Both the position numbers and the translations under genes were made by a program. A stretch of 64,000 bases of DNA from Symbiodinium kawagutii (Eukaryota; Sar; Dinophyceae; Suessiales; Symbiodiniaceae). The notes below the pieces were generated by a model. The model was not told the origin of the DNA. It searched no databases and was given only the letters and a program-made list of their open reading frames with translations. Below, one piece after another: positions 32,104 to 44,690 of the stretch. Every line of letters begins with the position of its first letter. Position 1 is the stretch's first letter. The DNA lies in assembly GCA_009767595.1 (NCBI GenBank), contig VSDK01009463.1:66188-130187 (forward strand), written 5' to 3'.

Positions 32104-33748
32104 GCGCTGTTGCAACCTGCTCTGGATGCGTTTCTGTCATTGATTACCGTTGATATATGGTTGTGGAAAGGTTTCTCGTCATACAATACTCTGTTTCAGA
32201 GTGATAGAATATGATTGCAGAACGGTTTCTGGTCATTGAATATATTTGTTTCATGTTTTTTCATCTAGGTGATCAGCTTGACTCGAACAGCCGAGGTGCT
32301 GGGTACCCTCAATGTGCATAAGGACAAGGAGTTTCAAGGGGTGATATACGTTGTTCGCTTGGGGAAGTATTTGGCCAGCAACACTACCAAAATCACAAAC
32401 AAATACATCATTCCCTTGTTCAGCTTCAAAAGTCTATGGGAGATCAATGACAAGCCATCAGGAAAGGACAAACTTCTCCTGGAACACATTGGAGATAGTT
32501 TACAGCTCTATTGATATGCCATCAGCTGATACTGTTCACAACCAGCAAAGTTAACCTTCCCATCCACCATCTATATCCATCTTTGGCCATGATTCATTTG
32601 AACCATTACCATCATTACTACGTATTAATCTTCAACTAACCAATATCATCATTCTTAAACCACTAATCACCACATCGACGGTTCTTAAGCACCAAATCAA
32701 CAACAAAAAACACCAAATAAACCACTCTGAACTGCCCTGAACTTTTCATTTTCGCACCTCCCATTGGACTCAGCTCCGGGAGCGGCCAGCGCTACCTGGG
32801 CCATGGCTGGAACTTTTTTCCCCGCGAAAATCGACCTGAAATCCTGGGAGACCCCTAGAATTGGTGGTTCAAACAGTTGGGTTTCCTGAAGATTTTCGGG
32901 GAAACCCCTACAAGTGGTGGTTCAAACAAAGTTTCAAAGGGTTTCCGGTAGATTTTCCCATCAACCAACCCATTGATACAGTATCCTACAGCCTCCAAGA
33001 AAAAAACAATGAAGTCAAGTTGTTGGGCAGCTTCAGTGTCTTTTCTTCTCCCAATGCAAGTCGTTAGCTCTGCGCAAGTACGTGTGTTGAAGTCTGCGTA
33101 AGGGGTCCGTATCGATTCCCACTTCTATGTCAATGCTCTTGGTGAAACGAGTATCAATCAACGATTCTCCCCGGAGTTTAACTGCAAAATATATGAATCA
33201 AACCATAGGATCAACCAAATACATCTACTTGCTGCCAAACAAATATGAACCAAGTTGTTTCAGCAACTCTTGATCCTGCGAAACAAAACGCTCCATCCCT
33301 GACATGGGAAGGGGTCAAACTGATGTGCCCCCAGAAAACAAACAAAGTCAACAACGTTGGTGATAAGCCCTCGTACTGTAGCTGTACAATTGAACACACA
33401 TAATATGAGCTTTGGTGGATCAATGATCTTATTCATCATCTGTAAAAATGGAGCTGTTGACATCAATTCACTTGTTGCTGACTGGAAAATTGTTCTAATA
33501 ATTCACCTAGCAGCCTCGCAGCGGTAGGATCAAAGCCAGCCAATCGGGTTGAGGCCGTCACAGCCTGATTGGCAGCCCAGGGGGCATCTTTCTTGCGTGG
33601 GCTGGCGATCCAGTAAGGATTGGATGATTGAGGCCAGTCAGGTAGTGTCCCCCAATCCTAGCTGCTCAAGACTTTGCTAGTGAACGACAGGATCATTCTG
33701 TGAAACTGATAGCCTTTTCCAAGGGAGGTGACATAGCAACCACCAATT

Positions 33749-33847
33749 TGGTTGCGTTTCTCAAACCAGGGGTACCCACAAATCATCTTCGTTAACCAGT
33801 TCTAGCAATCAACCAAACATTTTGTGGGTTCATGGCTTGAGAAACCA
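33749..33847. mobile_element. Family 1 element
   Basis: TTGCGTTTCTCAAACCAGGG..CAAATCATC..GGCTTGAGAAACCA. Confidence 0.75.
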
Positions 33848-33879
33848 TTTACAGTGTATACTTTCCATTGGAACGAAGG

Positions 33880-34020
33880 TTGTCCCCATTTGATCCGGGT
33901 CCACCGCTCAACGCGGTGAAACCAAGGCTCTTCACGCTGCCGGGAGCGCCCACTGGACCTTTCACCTGGAGCGGCGACGCCATGGCGCGGCTCATCAAGT
34001 CGTTACACCAAGCAGTTGGG
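33880..34020. CDS. Candidate exon, strand unresolved
   Basis: GC-rich island in AT-rich DNA. Plus strand reads VKPRLFTLPGAPTGPFTWSG then DAMARLIKSLHQA; minus strand reads MASPLQVKGPVGAPGSVKS. The plus reading is the more protein-like, but neighbouring exons are on the minus strand. Confidence 0.3.
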
Positions 34021-34490
34021 ACCAACAAACGTGGCAATACGCGAGTCGCCTGGGTTCAGTTGACAATCCGTGACTATACCCTGTTACAATCAACTGACCC
34101 ATGTCATGGGTCCCATGATCTTTCCATCAATTCTTGGTCGTTTTAACTATCGGAAGCTTGGAATGTGCTTGTCCAATCAACATGTAAAAAGTGAGTTCCA
34201 AAGTTTTTGAGAACACCAAGCGCTGGAAAATCCACTAGCAAATGATCTATCCACGAACCAAACCTATTCAAAATGCCTGAAAATGGTGAATAGCAATAGC
34301 TGTCAAGGATTTGTTGCCAACGATAAATTTGCCCATTAATCCCAAAGTTTCCTCTATGTTTCCCCATGAACTCACAACAATTTCCCACAAATCTCTATGG
34401 TTTGCCCTTTGAATCCCTTTGAAATCATGGAAATTTCCCACAAATCTCTATGGCTCTATGGTCTACTCTATGATTCCCTTGAACTCTTGC

Positions 34491-34571
34491 TTGCCCCAGC
34501 TCCAGGCGGAGCTTTCCGGCGCCGCCTGATGCAGCAAGGGTAAGAACTGTCGTTCCAACTCCCAGCGCCGC
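34491..34571 (-). CDS. Candidate exon, two open frames
   Basis: Bounded by CAACTAG|GCG and CAA|GC. The 0/0 frame reads AALGVGTTVLTLAASGGAGK then LRLELGQ (27 codons); another reads RRWELERQFLPLLHQAAPES. The first agrees with the phase of many neighbouring exons. Confidence 0.42.
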
Positions 34572-35281
34572 CTAGTTGAAACGCCAAGGCGAGAGATATC
34601 CACGGTGGATGCCGGTGAATGCCCTGATTAACCATGGTGAATGGTGGGGTTCAAGATATCATGGGCCCTCAAAAATCTGTCAGAAAAGCTAGGTTTTGAG
34701 CTTCGGAAATATGGGTCATCACTAGTCATGACCTTTGAAAATGATGGATTGGGGAGCGTCAATGGTAACCATTGAGGCTGAGAAACCATGGTGGATAGAT
34801 CTTCATATGTGCTCATATGGTAATATGGTTTCTATAGCCTGACTTCTTCATTATGGTTAGTTAGTGTTGTTACCACCAGTGGTGAATGTTAACCATTACT
34901 GGTGAAAATGATCTGATCATGGTCAACACCTGGCAAATAACCGTTACAAAATGTGTTCTATTATATAATGGTGGTTGACAATGGCCGTTGTAAGCATACC
35001 TATGATGGCTGGTTAAGGGGAGATGCCAACCATTGCGATTTACACACCACCAGGGCAAAACAGAATCCGTTCATATGACCATTGTTGGGGGACCCCATGA
35101 GATAGCTGAGTTTACCAACTACATGAAGGTTCAGGATACTGGATAAACAAGCATGAGGCTGTTGAGCAATCACTTCATCAATGATGGAGCTATTACAGTA
35201 TCACCAGAGAAAGGATGAATGAGGACCGCTACTCCTTGCAGAGTTTAACTCCCAAAGTATTGAGAACCCCGGCGATTATGG

Positions 35282-35495
35282 GGATATCCGGGATATCCAT
35301 GATAGGGGACAACAACCGAACTTCGTTGCGCCAGTGTCATACGTGCACACCCGCCTCATGACAAATTCAAGGTGCTGAGAGGGCTGGTGAATTTCAAACC
35401 TTCTCCAATTCAGTCTATCAATGAGGGCGCAGAGTTCAAGAACACCGATTGCCAGTATTTGGCCACATAAGCACCTGAAAAAGTGTACCATTGTG
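35282..35495 (-). CDS. Possible exon or old open frame
   Basis: After TTTTTCAG the frame reads ILAIGVLELCALIDRLNWRR and FEIHQPSQHLEFVMRRV. It is longer than other exons and adjoins a family 1 element at 35492. No family recognised. Confidence 0.3.
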
Positions 35496-35599
35496 GGGTG
35501 GTTTCTCAAAATAGGGCACCCCCCAAATCATCCAATGTTAGTCAGTATTAGCAATTAACCAGCTATTTTTGGGGTTCCTTATTTTGAGAACCCCCCCAT
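35492..35599. mobile_element. Family 1 element
   Basis: GGTGGTTTCTCAAAATAGGG..CAAATCATCC..TTTTGAGAACCCCCCCAT. Confidence 0.8.
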
Positions 35600-36277
35600 G
35601 TACCGTTTGTTTTCTTTCTCATGATCTTATCATGTGAATTCTTACCATTGCCGACCTATAAACATTGTAGGATTCCTACTCCAACAGTGTTCAATGCTTT
35701 TCTATTGTAGCATTCACTAACAAACACCCCCAACTGGCACTAGGTTGAAGTGAAACTACAGTGACAAGGACCCTATTATGAACATAAGGTATACTGATAG
35801 CTATTGCCTATTCAATGTTCATTTGATTCATGATCTTTTGCAAAAGGAAAAAAAGGCAAGATCGCCATGATTCATGACTGCGAAATACCCTGGTTTTAAA
35901 GATCCAAAGGTCGCACCACCTTTCGAATCATAGTATTCTGGCAACGATACTGCTAGGTTCACAAATATATACAATCATTATATATATATATATAATACAA
36001 TGTGCCTACGTATAAACATGTGTGACGACATGGCGTATCAATACAACACAGGATATCACCGGTACATAAGTCCTGTCGAGACCAGCAGTCTTTTCAAGTG
36101 AATGGGCCTGTACATGGTACAACCGAGAGAATTGTGGTCTACCCACATCAAAAAAAAACAACATTTGCGAGTATGTAGAAAATAATCATTACAAAGGAAA
36201 ATCATGAAAAATCAGGGTCCACTCTGGATCTCTATAGATGATGTGTATGAATCAGGAAAATGTAGCTGCTTGATGAT

Positions 36278-36348
36278 TGAACAACCCCCTCTGAAGAATA
36301 TGCTCGTCAACCGACCAACCATTGGTAAATACATTTAGGAAAATAAAG
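36278..36348. mobile_element. Family 3 element, partial
   Basis: TTGAACAACCCCCT..GTCAACCGACCAACCATTGG; the right end is missing. Confidence 0.5.
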
Positions 36349-36812
36349 TCCTTATGTTAAACCATTATTAATGAAGTTATGACCCCTATAAACCATACAA
36401 TAAGTGCCATATGAATCCATATGATATATTATAACCATCTAGAATAGAAAAATCCTAACGGTTTATGACCCCTAAAAACCATATATATCCCTTATAAAAC
36501 CATATAAATCCCCATCTGACCCCCGATAGATCCATATAGAACCATACAAATCCCTCTAAACACCATATAAAACATTGTAAAACATTATAAAACCATATAA
36601 ATCCACCTAAAAACCATCTAAAACATTAATAAACCATATAAATCCATCTAAATCAATAATTCATATAAAACCATAGTATCAATAATTATGTATATATATA
36701 TATATTATATATATATAAAATACACACATATATATATATATATAACCATAAATAAATTCATGGAAAATCAGTGCCACCACCTGTGACTGTGGCCATGGAT
36801 AGCAGCCGCCAC

Positions 36813-36889
36813 CTGGTCCGTCGCAGCTGGCCCCGCAGGGTGTTGATGCACTCCTTCTCATTGTCCCGGTCCGTGCCTGACACCACGAG
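36813..36889 (-). CDS. Coiled-coil-like exon (LVVSGTDRDNEKECIN)
   Basis: A 77-nt exon between GGGCAG|CTC and CCAG|GTGGCG encodes LVVSGTDRDNEKECINTLRG and QLRRT. It has the same length and phases as the exon at 38087-38163. Charged and helical; function unknown. Confidence 0.6.
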
Positions 36890-37197
36890 CTGCCCTTGCC
36901 ACGTTACAGGGGTAAGTAGGGCATTTGTATGTTTTTTTCTTACGGGATTTACATGGAATCATAGGGGATTTATATGTTTTTTTAGAAATTTACGTGGTTT
37001 CAAAGGGGATTTATGTGTTTTTTCAGGGATTTGTATGGTTTTATAGAGAATTTGTTTGAATTTAAGTAGTTGTATAGAGGACTTATATGTTTAAGCAGGG
37101 GATTAACTTGTGGTGAACAGGAGATAACAACCATCGATAATGGTTCAACATGGTTCAACAACTACGTACGATTGTTGGGTGTTTCTCTCGATGACCC

Positions 37198-37276
37198 GCC
37201 AAAATGGATGGTCTGGTACTAACAATGATCAACAAGAGATGATTCGGGGGTACCCCCATTCTGAGAAATGACCACA
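37198..37276. mobile_element. Family 1 right part
   Basis: AGATGATTCGGGGGTACC..CTGAGAAATGACCACA; left end missing. Confidence 0.55.
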
Positions 37277-38086
37277 TGGAGATAGCACCCGCAAGCAAAA
37301 GCACCAAGGCACGAAAACACCAGGAAACAAAAATACTATAATACTGGCAAATAAAATCAAAAACATCAGCCTGCTAAAACACCAAGGCAAAGAAAAACCA
37401 GCTTATAGACCCATAGAATATTCTAGCCTCTCCTTCCGTGCATCAATCTGTTATCCATTTATCTCAACTAGCCCTCTCTTCACGTAGGTTCTATTCTGGA
37501 AGTTTCTGCCACTGCCTTGTGCGATACTACTGGTATTGGTTTGACAATGGCGAACATAGCTTAATCATGATTAGGATAGATAGGATAGATAGTTAATGAT
37601 TAGGATAAGTCAATTATTGATAATGGTTAGTGATGTAATCAAGATGTTGAAATGGCCAACTATCATCATGATGATTGACAAAAGGGGTGTTGATGGTTGA
37701 TAGTGTCAATTACTCGGTCAATCTCGCATAAAACAACCATCAAATGAAATGTGGAAATGCCAACTACATTCCGGTAAACTAACACAGAAATCAAAAATTG
37801 CCCTTTTCACTAGGAAGCGCTGGGAAACCACCTGTAAATGATGGATTCTCCATTGCCATGTTAGTTAACGAAAGGGTACTGTAAGACATGTGACAAACAC
37901 CTCCAGGGATTGCTGGGATGATTGCTGCTGCAAAACCGCTGATGTCGGTGCCAAAACCTAAAACAGGATGGCTCAACTGCTCTGCGAACGACAACATGGC
38001 GTATCATCTGGATGATCGACAGGGATTACGGATCTAAGCTCAGCTACCTCATCCTACCTCCATGCTGCTTCCTTTCAACCTGCAAC

Positions 38087-38163
38087 CTGCAACGGATCAG
38101 CGACGGCAAGGCGGCGCCTATGGAGCGCATCTGATCCTTCAGCACTTCCAATTCCATGATCAG
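38087..38163 (-). CDS. Coiled-coil exon (LIMELEVLKDQMRS)
   Basis: A 77-nt exon between TTTGCACAG|CTG and TGCAG|GTTGCA encodes LIMELEVLKDQMRSIGAAL then PSLIRC, with clear heptad character. Strong protein signal. Confidence 0.62.
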
Positions 38164-38360
38164 CTGTGCAAACCTCAGGGGGCAGCAGTGGCAGCGCTGG
38201 CAGTATCTAGGAATGATGGATAATGACCTCAACTCAGTGCAGGTTCTTCAGAAGGGGATATCATCAACAATTCATGATGATCTTTGTTGGGATCTGGACG
38301 AACAAACATTTTTTATCGGAGATTCTTCGTAGCTTCACCCACAACCATGGAGATCCAAAC

Positions 38361-38438
38361 GGTCGACCCAGCCCACGAAGAGTCTTCGCGACAAATGGTG
38401 GTACCATCACTGCCACCCCGAACCACAAGTTGTGATGC
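38361..38438 (-). CDS. Exon ASQLVVRGGSDGTTIC
   Basis: A 26-codon, phase 0/0 exon between GCTTCGCAG|GCA and GACC|GTTTGG reads ASQLVVRGGSDGTTICRED then SSWAGST. The donor is less certain than the acceptor. Confidence 0.5.
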
Positions 38439-38715
38439 CTGCGAAGCTGCTCCAAACAAGCTGGTTCTGTTCCTAAAGCCGTCGCCGTAGCTACTCGACT
38501 CTACTTATCTACTTATATTCAACAACTCTGCTAAACTACTTGATCACGGTTGCTATGATTGCTATTCCACAATCAACGACTACAAACCTTTAAGATCCTT
38601 TCAGCACTAATTCTAATTGAAGAGCTAAGGGTAACTAACCACTGCTATCCCATCTCAATGACTTTGCACATTTTGCACCAATCTTCGCTGAGCCACTTCT
38701 CAGGGGAGATGCAAC

Positions 38716-38749
38716 TGCCTGGCTGCCGCATGGCTTTGATCGCTGTCTC
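38716..38749 (-). CDS. Micro-exon ETAIKAMRQPG
   Basis: Starts at GCTGCTCAG|GAG, the same acceptor context as the Ala-rich exons at 20004 and 59269, and ends GGCA|GTTGCA. The upstream intron end is itself in frame (CACAAAAQ), so the exon could begin earlier. Confidence 0.42.
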
Positions 38750-39188
38750 CTGAGCAGCAGCGGCGCAGGCACACCATGGGCCCTCCAACCACAAGGTGGC
38801 CTCGTAGGTGAACATCCCAACAGGATGTGAACAGCCAGGGGTACAGTGGGCTGTCAGTAGTCAGTAATCTCCTTTGTAACTATGGCTATGGAGCTTTCAT
38901 CCCCAGGTTCTTCTGTTGGGCAGCCAATGTACGAACATACCCCAGGCTTACTAACAAAAGTGGACTGCATTCATCATAACATGAGTTCATGTTTGAGTAT
39001 ATAGAAATGAATCTCTCAATGATTCACTTTTTGCTGGGTGAACAGTTCTCACAATCCGTTATATGTGCGTATTCTTATTTGTAGATATGCATCTGCCGAC
39101 GGACGGCGGCTGACCCAGAGTAGTTTTCTTCAGTCTACGTGCCGACCAATTGAATCGGTCTCAGTAAACAAACAGCTGCTCAAAAGTT

Positions 39189-39301
39189 AGCTGGTTGGTG
39201 GTTGAACCACCCCTGTGAAAAATCTGCTTGTCAATTAACTGACCATTGGTTGATACATTAGGGAAAAGAAGCCAAAAGAATGTTTGCAACCACCAACCGG
39301 T
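39189..39301. mobile_element. Family 3 element
   Basis: AGCTGGTTGGTGGTTGAACC..TTTGCAACCACCAACCGGTT. Confidence 0.75.
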
Positions 39302-39554
39302 TATGTACCTGACATCATTTTCAGTCTGACCAACCGCCTGATCCTCTTCACGCATGGTTTGACCCCTGTTCATCGCACACTCTAAAAACATCTCAAGACA
39401 TACGCAACTTCCAATCTGATGCTAGGGCAACTCAAGATTTTTAGATACAATATTTTGCTCTATCCCAAGACATTGGGACCCCCATGCCTCCTAGCAAATT
39501 GTCCAAAAATCTCGGGACACACAACCCATGCCCTGCTGCAGCACAGGCTGGCAC

Positions 39555-39596
39555 CTTCATATGCTTGGAGATGGTAATCGCCTCACTGATCGTGCG
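39555..39596 (-). CDS. Micro-exon RTISEAITISKHMK
   Basis: A 14-codon, phase 0/0 exon between GGAACAG|CGC and AAG|GTGCCA. Helical composition matches the neighbouring small exons. Confidence 0.5.
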
Positions 39597-40026
39597 CTGT
39601 TCCATAATCCCCGGTGGTTTGGATAATGGTTAAATAGTCGCTTCATACATTGTGGTCCAAATTCATCAATAATATTGGTTCAGTTTCACCCCTATGGTTC
39701 AAGAGTGTTTGTTAAATCGCCAAGAATATTTGAGAGAAATCAACAAGCACTCTCGACTTGATGGTTGCATGTTTGTGTGGTTGCCTGACACTAGGCTATG
39801 TGGAACAACAGTCCCTGTTGTGATATCACCATCTAATGAGAATTGCCAAATAAACAATGATCACATGGCTAGATGCCAGATTTGTTTCTCTTTGGCAGGT
39901 TGTGGTTGTATCTTGAGGTCATATGAAACTGGCAGAAGAAAACACACATGGTGTTTCTGCATGTGTAGATGAGAAAACGGATCTCCCTGAATGCATATAG
40001 TATTGAACCAGGAACCCTTCAATATT

Positions 40027-40027
40027 C

Positions 40028-40078
<51 letters not shown>
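40027..40078. repeat. GAT microsatellite
   Basis: About 17 GAT triplets. Confidence 0.95.
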
Positions 40079-40080
<2 letters not shown>

Positions 40081-40163
40081 AAGTATTCCTATCCAGCTCA
40101 GAATTCTAGCCCAAAAGATATACACATGTGCATGGATTCCCATGTGTATCCCCAGTCCTTCTC

Positions 40164-40270
40164 TAGTTGGTGGTTTCAAGCCCTATGAAAAGTATTAGTC
40201 AACCGACCATTTGTTACAGTAACTTTGTTCACAATTAGTAGGGAAACTAGAAGAGAGCGCCAACCAGTTC
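40164..40270. mobile_element. Family 3 element
   Basis: TAGTTGGTGGTTTCAAGCCC..GTCAACCGACC..GCGCCAACCAGTT. Confidence 0.68.
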
Positions 40271-40341
40271 TGTACGTAGCACAAATCAGCTCTATATTTC
40301 TCAGTGTTTCATTTCGAGCCTCCAGCCATCTCCAGCCTTAC

Positions 40342-40454
40342 CTGCGCCAAGGGGCGTTTTGCAGCTCATCAGCTAGTTGCTGAATCCGTTCAACCAAGCG
40401 TTGCTTCTCTTCTTCCGCTTCAGCCTGATGCGGCGTGGGTCCAGGCACCCTGCC
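40342..40454 (-). CDS. Coiled-coil exon (EEEKQRLVERIQQLADEL)
   Basis: Between CACCAG|GGC and GGCGCAG|GTAAGG (a textbook GT donor) the frame gives GRVPGPTPHQAEA then EEEKQRLVERIQQLADELQ. This is one of the strongest coding signals in the gene-poor middle of the window. Helical/coiled-coil; no named domain recognised. Confidence 0.68.
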
Positions 40455-41860
40455 CTGGTGGTCCCAAGGATGTTCATATGAAAGTCAGGGAATGTCACAG
40501 ATAGCTTCCTCGTGGTTTCCCTGAAACACACAGACTGACGGGAGGTCCGGGGTCCCTAAGATCTCTCGAAGGAGCTTCATGCTGAGACAAAGTGTTGTGC
40601 CGGTGGAGTGTGCCTACTGAAAACGATACCTTGAGAATGGTTCAGGGGTGCCCCCACAGTTGGACATGTGAATTTGAATTGTATGTTGTGCAAATGTAAT
40701 GTATGTTTGATGTGTTTGCCATGATTGCTGGGTATCAATAATATCTTATTCTCAGGCACTTCATCTTCAGGGATAAAAAAAAATAGAGACACCTCCAACC
40801 ACAGCTTCTTCACGATGGCCGCACACTCCTTATCATAATCACTGATTCATTATGAATCATTCACAATTATTCTTGACGTACTCTTCGAAAAAAGAATATA
40901 TCCTGGCTGGTTACCCTCTTTTCACAACCAGTTGTCTTCAATTCTTGATTAAGAAAAGCGTGTAGTTAACTGTTAAGTGTCGGTTTGTCAGAGTTTTCAC
41001 TACTCAACTATATTAAACATGTTCTTCTGTTGATCGGACAATCCTAAACATGTTTAGCCATGTTGAACCACTATTAATATTTTCAACCACTAGTTTGAAC
41101 GATGGCTCAGTTGATGCTACTGATAGGTGATTGTGTTTAGCAACATATCACGACCACGTTGTAATGACCAATGTAATACCTGGGAATGTGTGGTTATTGG
41201 AACAGTAACAATGACTACAAAAAAAGGCCGGTTTAGGAAGCTAAACATAGTAAGCAAAGAAACATATTGTAAAGAATTGGGTGTTTCATGACTATCATAA
41301 GATCGTTCTTTATTGATTGATTTTCTGAAATCTGACAGTATACAACCCGGGTGAAGTAATTTCCGGCATGGAAAGGTCAGTACCAACTAGTATCAAACAG
41401 GGGGTGGAGTACAAATAAGTGCAAATCCTGACAAAGGTACCTAGTTCTACATCTCTGCCATGTTCAAAGTAGGCGTACTGGTTGGTGTTGACCCACAGCT
41501 ACATCTACACCAAGACTGCCACAACAAATGTCTGATGGAGAAACGATGACGAGCGTTTCCTCGGCCATCCAAGCAGCTGAGTCATCTCCATGAGGCAAGG
41601 GGCATATCCTGTAATTATCACGACTGGGTGGTGAAAACTCAAACCTCATGACACATATTCGTCACCCAACCATCCCAAATATATTCGGAAAACAACCCCA
41701 CATCTTTGTAAAACTACCAACCAGCCAAGCCGTCGTCACATCCCACATTTCTTGTTGGTACAAGCTCGGGCCCAGCATGGTCGTGTGGTCACCAGCAAAC
41801 AGTTCGCATGTCGTAAATTATAAACCAGCTCCTGAGTTACGCAAGCTCCCCTGCACGGAC

Positions 41861-41899
41861 CTTTGCTTTCAAGGTGTTCTCCTTTTCTTCGGACACTTC
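41861..41899 (-). CDS. Micro-exon EVSEEKENTLKAK
   Basis: A 13-codon, phase 0/0 exon between TTGGCCAG|GAA and AAG|GTCCGT. Highly charged helical peptide. Confidence 0.48.
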
Positions 41900-42053
41900 C
41901 TGGCCAAGGCAAAGGCTGCTAGCGGCAAGCAGGAAGCCAGAGCCACTGGACCTTCCTTGGCTCATGTTCATGGGCAAATGTGAGTAATACTCTTTAACAA
42001 GGCAATCTCATGTTCAAAAATTGATACCAAACTACCATTGAATAATGCTGAAC

Positions 42054-42094
42054 TTGCTCGAGGCATTGGATTTCACCCTGCGCAAGGGTCTCTC
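42054..42094 (-). CDS. Micro-exon ETLAQGEIQCLEQ
   Basis: Between CAATGCAG|GA and CAA|GTTCAG the frame gives ETLAQGEIQCLEQ. Short, so coincidence is possible. Confidence 0.35.
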
Positions 42095-42959
42095 CTGCAT
42101 TGGCATTGGCATTGCGATGACATGTTTGCTTCTCAACAGCAGCTGTTCGTCTTTAATACATGTGTAGATATTACAAACTAACATATACATTCCATACCGT
42201 TACTACCCAAACAACACTGTATGATCATTATTCGCCAAGGACTTGTTTGCCCCGAAATTAGCTACAACTTCCATGTGGATTAAGTCATATAGTTTTTCTT
42301 CCGAATCTTCAATTCTCGTTCAAAGTCACACTGTTGACTTCTGTGTGTGTTTAAAGCACTGATTGCAAGATGATACCACTCCATAGTGCTGGCACATTCT
42401 GGTTGTCTCCAGCAAGCTTGAGCTGACCATTCTGTACGAATGATTTCCCAAAAGATGCGAAAATAAGCTTACAATTGTTTGAATGTAAAACATATCAAAA
42501 TCAAAACCAATCCCACAAATCAGCGTAGATTCAATCAGCTCGACAGTCCCGCATTGTAGATATTTCTGTGACGGGTTGTCCTAGCTATGAATAATCCAAG
42601 AGTCGACAATCGGGGATGATTAGGATCCCTGCAAATATATGACTGATGCACCATCGCAAGTCTCAAAACATTGAGTAAAACTTGACCTTTGGGTTTGCTT
42701 GTCGTGGCACCAAACAGTACCAAAATCACAAAAATGACGACTGGTTGTGCACATAGTAGATATACACACAAATGGAAAATCCCGGAAATGTACGCCTTTC
42801 TGTGTGTCTGGAATTTGTTGTGCCAACTCCATCCAAAAAGGCTCATGATATCTCGCTATAGTAGTGAGTCATAGTAGTGAAAGCATGTGACACCATGTGA
42901 AATCAGACTCATCCAGAACAACGCCACAGCTCAGCAAGAAAGGCGCATGGCCGCATGGC

Positions 42960-43010
42960 CTGTCGCAAAATGATGATGGCCTGCTCTTTCTTGGCGACCA
43001 GCTCAGGTAT
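42960..43010 (-). CDS. Exon IPELVAKKEQAIIILRQ
   Basis: A 17-codon, phase 0/0 exon between GGCATGCAG|ATA and CGACAG|GCC (GC donor). The frame stays open to about 42905 if a later donor is used. Coiled-coil composition. Confidence 0.52.
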
Positions 43011-43381
43011 CTGCATGCCGAAGCAAATACGCGCATGCAGCGCCCACGACCATGAGTAGCAGTAATGGAAAGGCACATGAAAACATAATCGTCATACATG
43101 ACATTGAGATACCATGAGTACCAGTAATACAATGCGAATCTGCATCCATGAAAGTGGATAGGAAGGAATGTAAACATATATACACAAACACTATATGTAA
43201 ACATAGAATCATAAACTAATTACACTGATTACACATCATTCATCCATGGTGGTACCCATGAAATCCAACAGGGGAGCTCAGGGGCAGCCATCAAGTCGCC
43301 GAATGGTGCTGGGACCAGACGGCTCGTTGTAACAGATATGCTGACCCATGCTGACCCCAACATGGGTTCACTATGGATCAC

Positions 43382-43460
43382 TGGTAGGCGGATATCTACG
43401 CAGTGTGACGAGGCGAGCCACAGGATGAAAACGCCACCGCCATCGCGTTGGTTGATCCGA
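43382..43460 (-). CDS. Candidate exon GGGVFILWLASSHCVDIRLP
   Basis: The open frame NQRDGGGVFILWLASSHC then VDIRLP ends at CCA|GTGATC. The hydrophobic run followed by VDIRLP looks like a beta-hairpin of a folded domain; I do not recognise the family. The acceptor is not clear. Confidence 0.4.
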
Positions 43461-43512
43461 CCAATTCCCAGAAGTCCCATCGTTGGCAACCCAACCCATT
43501 GCGTTGTTCGAT

Positions 43513-43626
43513 CGGTGGTCTCTCAAAATTGGGGTACCCCCAAATCATCCTTCAGCAATGATTTACATATATACATACAACAATAAACCAACCATTTTGG
43601 GGTACCCGCATTTTACGAAACCACCA
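43513..43626. mobile_element. Family 1 element
   Basis: CGGTGGTCTCTCAAAATTGG..CAAATCATCC..TTTACGAAACCACCA. It lies just outside the left limit of duplication copy 2. Confidence 0.8.
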
Positions 43627-44017
43627 ATTAGTTGTGATAACAACAGCGCTCTCAGCCCTTTTGGCTCGCGAATGGAACGGCCTGTGTTCTGGACTTCTGC
43701 CAGGCGATGTTTTTTATAAATCCAATCGGTCGTGACTATTCCCAGTCGGTAGGATTGGGAGGTGACAAAGTTATACATGTGTGTGAATCCATCAGTGGCA
43801 TGCTGAACTTGTGTGCCGATTGGACACTGACGCGCAACTGTTCCTGAATCTACTCTGACTCGCAGGACGCATCCAGTTCTAATTACTAAGTTAAGAAACT
43901 TGGCGAAAAATGGAATCGCCATGTTGGGAACAAAACATCTTGGCCCGGATCAACAGCAGTGGGCTGCTGATCTAGGTGCACATCGGCACCGCTCGGCCAC
44001 CCATTGGCTCTTCAGGC

Positions 44018-44070
44018 GCCGCCAACGTTCACACTCTTGGGCTTCAGGGCTGCTTGGGCCTGATCAATTC
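44018..44070 (-). CDS. Ala-rich helical exon, copy 2 of duplicated locus
   Basis: The frame IDQAQAALKPKSVNVGG lies between CAACCCAG|GA and GGC|GCCTGA. It is the paralogue of 19522-19568. Confidence 0.5.
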
Positions 44071-44445
44071 CTGGGTTGCAAAGGGATGAACCCCACGGCC
44101 CACATTAACAGGGACCCAACCGCCATCTGCCTAGCCACATAAAGGGGCTGATTATCTCATGCCTGAAATGCCTGTCACTCAACAAATCTCAGTCCACAAG
44201 ACAAAAGGTTTTGAGTCGTGAAAGTAGCTTGCCCTAAGTACGAAATCTCACGTATCTCAATCTGCGCCAATGCTCTTGGCCCAAAAAAATGTCATCTTGT
44301 CAATGGACAGAATACTAGAGGTGAGTCACGTTCATTTTTTTATTCCTTGGAGATCCCAGTCCAACCGTCCAACCCCAACTGATCAACCACCAGCGACCAC
44401 CAGGAACATCAAGGAACATCATTGAAGCTCATCCCTCCCAGTGTC

Positions 44446-44548
44446 CTTGCTGCATGGCTCCCTTGGTGCTCTCCAATGCCTTGGACGCCTCCGTGCTGGC
44501 TGAAGCAGCTGCCGCCTGGCCCTCTGCCGCCGCCTTGCGCAGGGCGTC
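44446..44548 (-). CDS. Ala-rich helical exon, copy 2 of duplicated locus
   Basis: The frame DALRKAAAEGQAAAASAST then EASKALESTKGAMQQ is the paralogue of 20004-20106, with the same length, acceptor context (CTGCAG|GAC) and GA donor (CAAG|GACAC). Confidence 0.65.
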
Positions 44549-44603
44549 CTGCAGAGCCACCGGCCGGCGTCTCAGGACTCAGTTCTGGACGCGGTCAGGG
44601 GAC

Positions 44604-44690
44604 GGTTAGTGATGGTTAGTGATGGTTGGTGATGGTTAGTGATGGTTGGTGATGGTGGGTGATGGTGGGTGATGGTTGGTGAGTGGCTCC
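44604..44690. repeat. 10-bp tandem repeat GTGATGGTTA
   Basis: About eight copies of GGTTAGTGAT/GGTTGGTGAT/GGTGGGTGAT; absent from duplication copy 1. Confidence 0.85.

Noticed and set aside
32269..32514. 81-codon plus-strand frame
   Set aside because: Low GC, no splice context, opposite strand to neighbouring exons; chance frame more likely.
39694..39972. 92-codon plus-strand frame starting MVQECLLNRQEYLREI
   Set aside because: Looks partly protein-like but has no splice support, opposite strand to neighbours, and no recognised family; left out as unproven.
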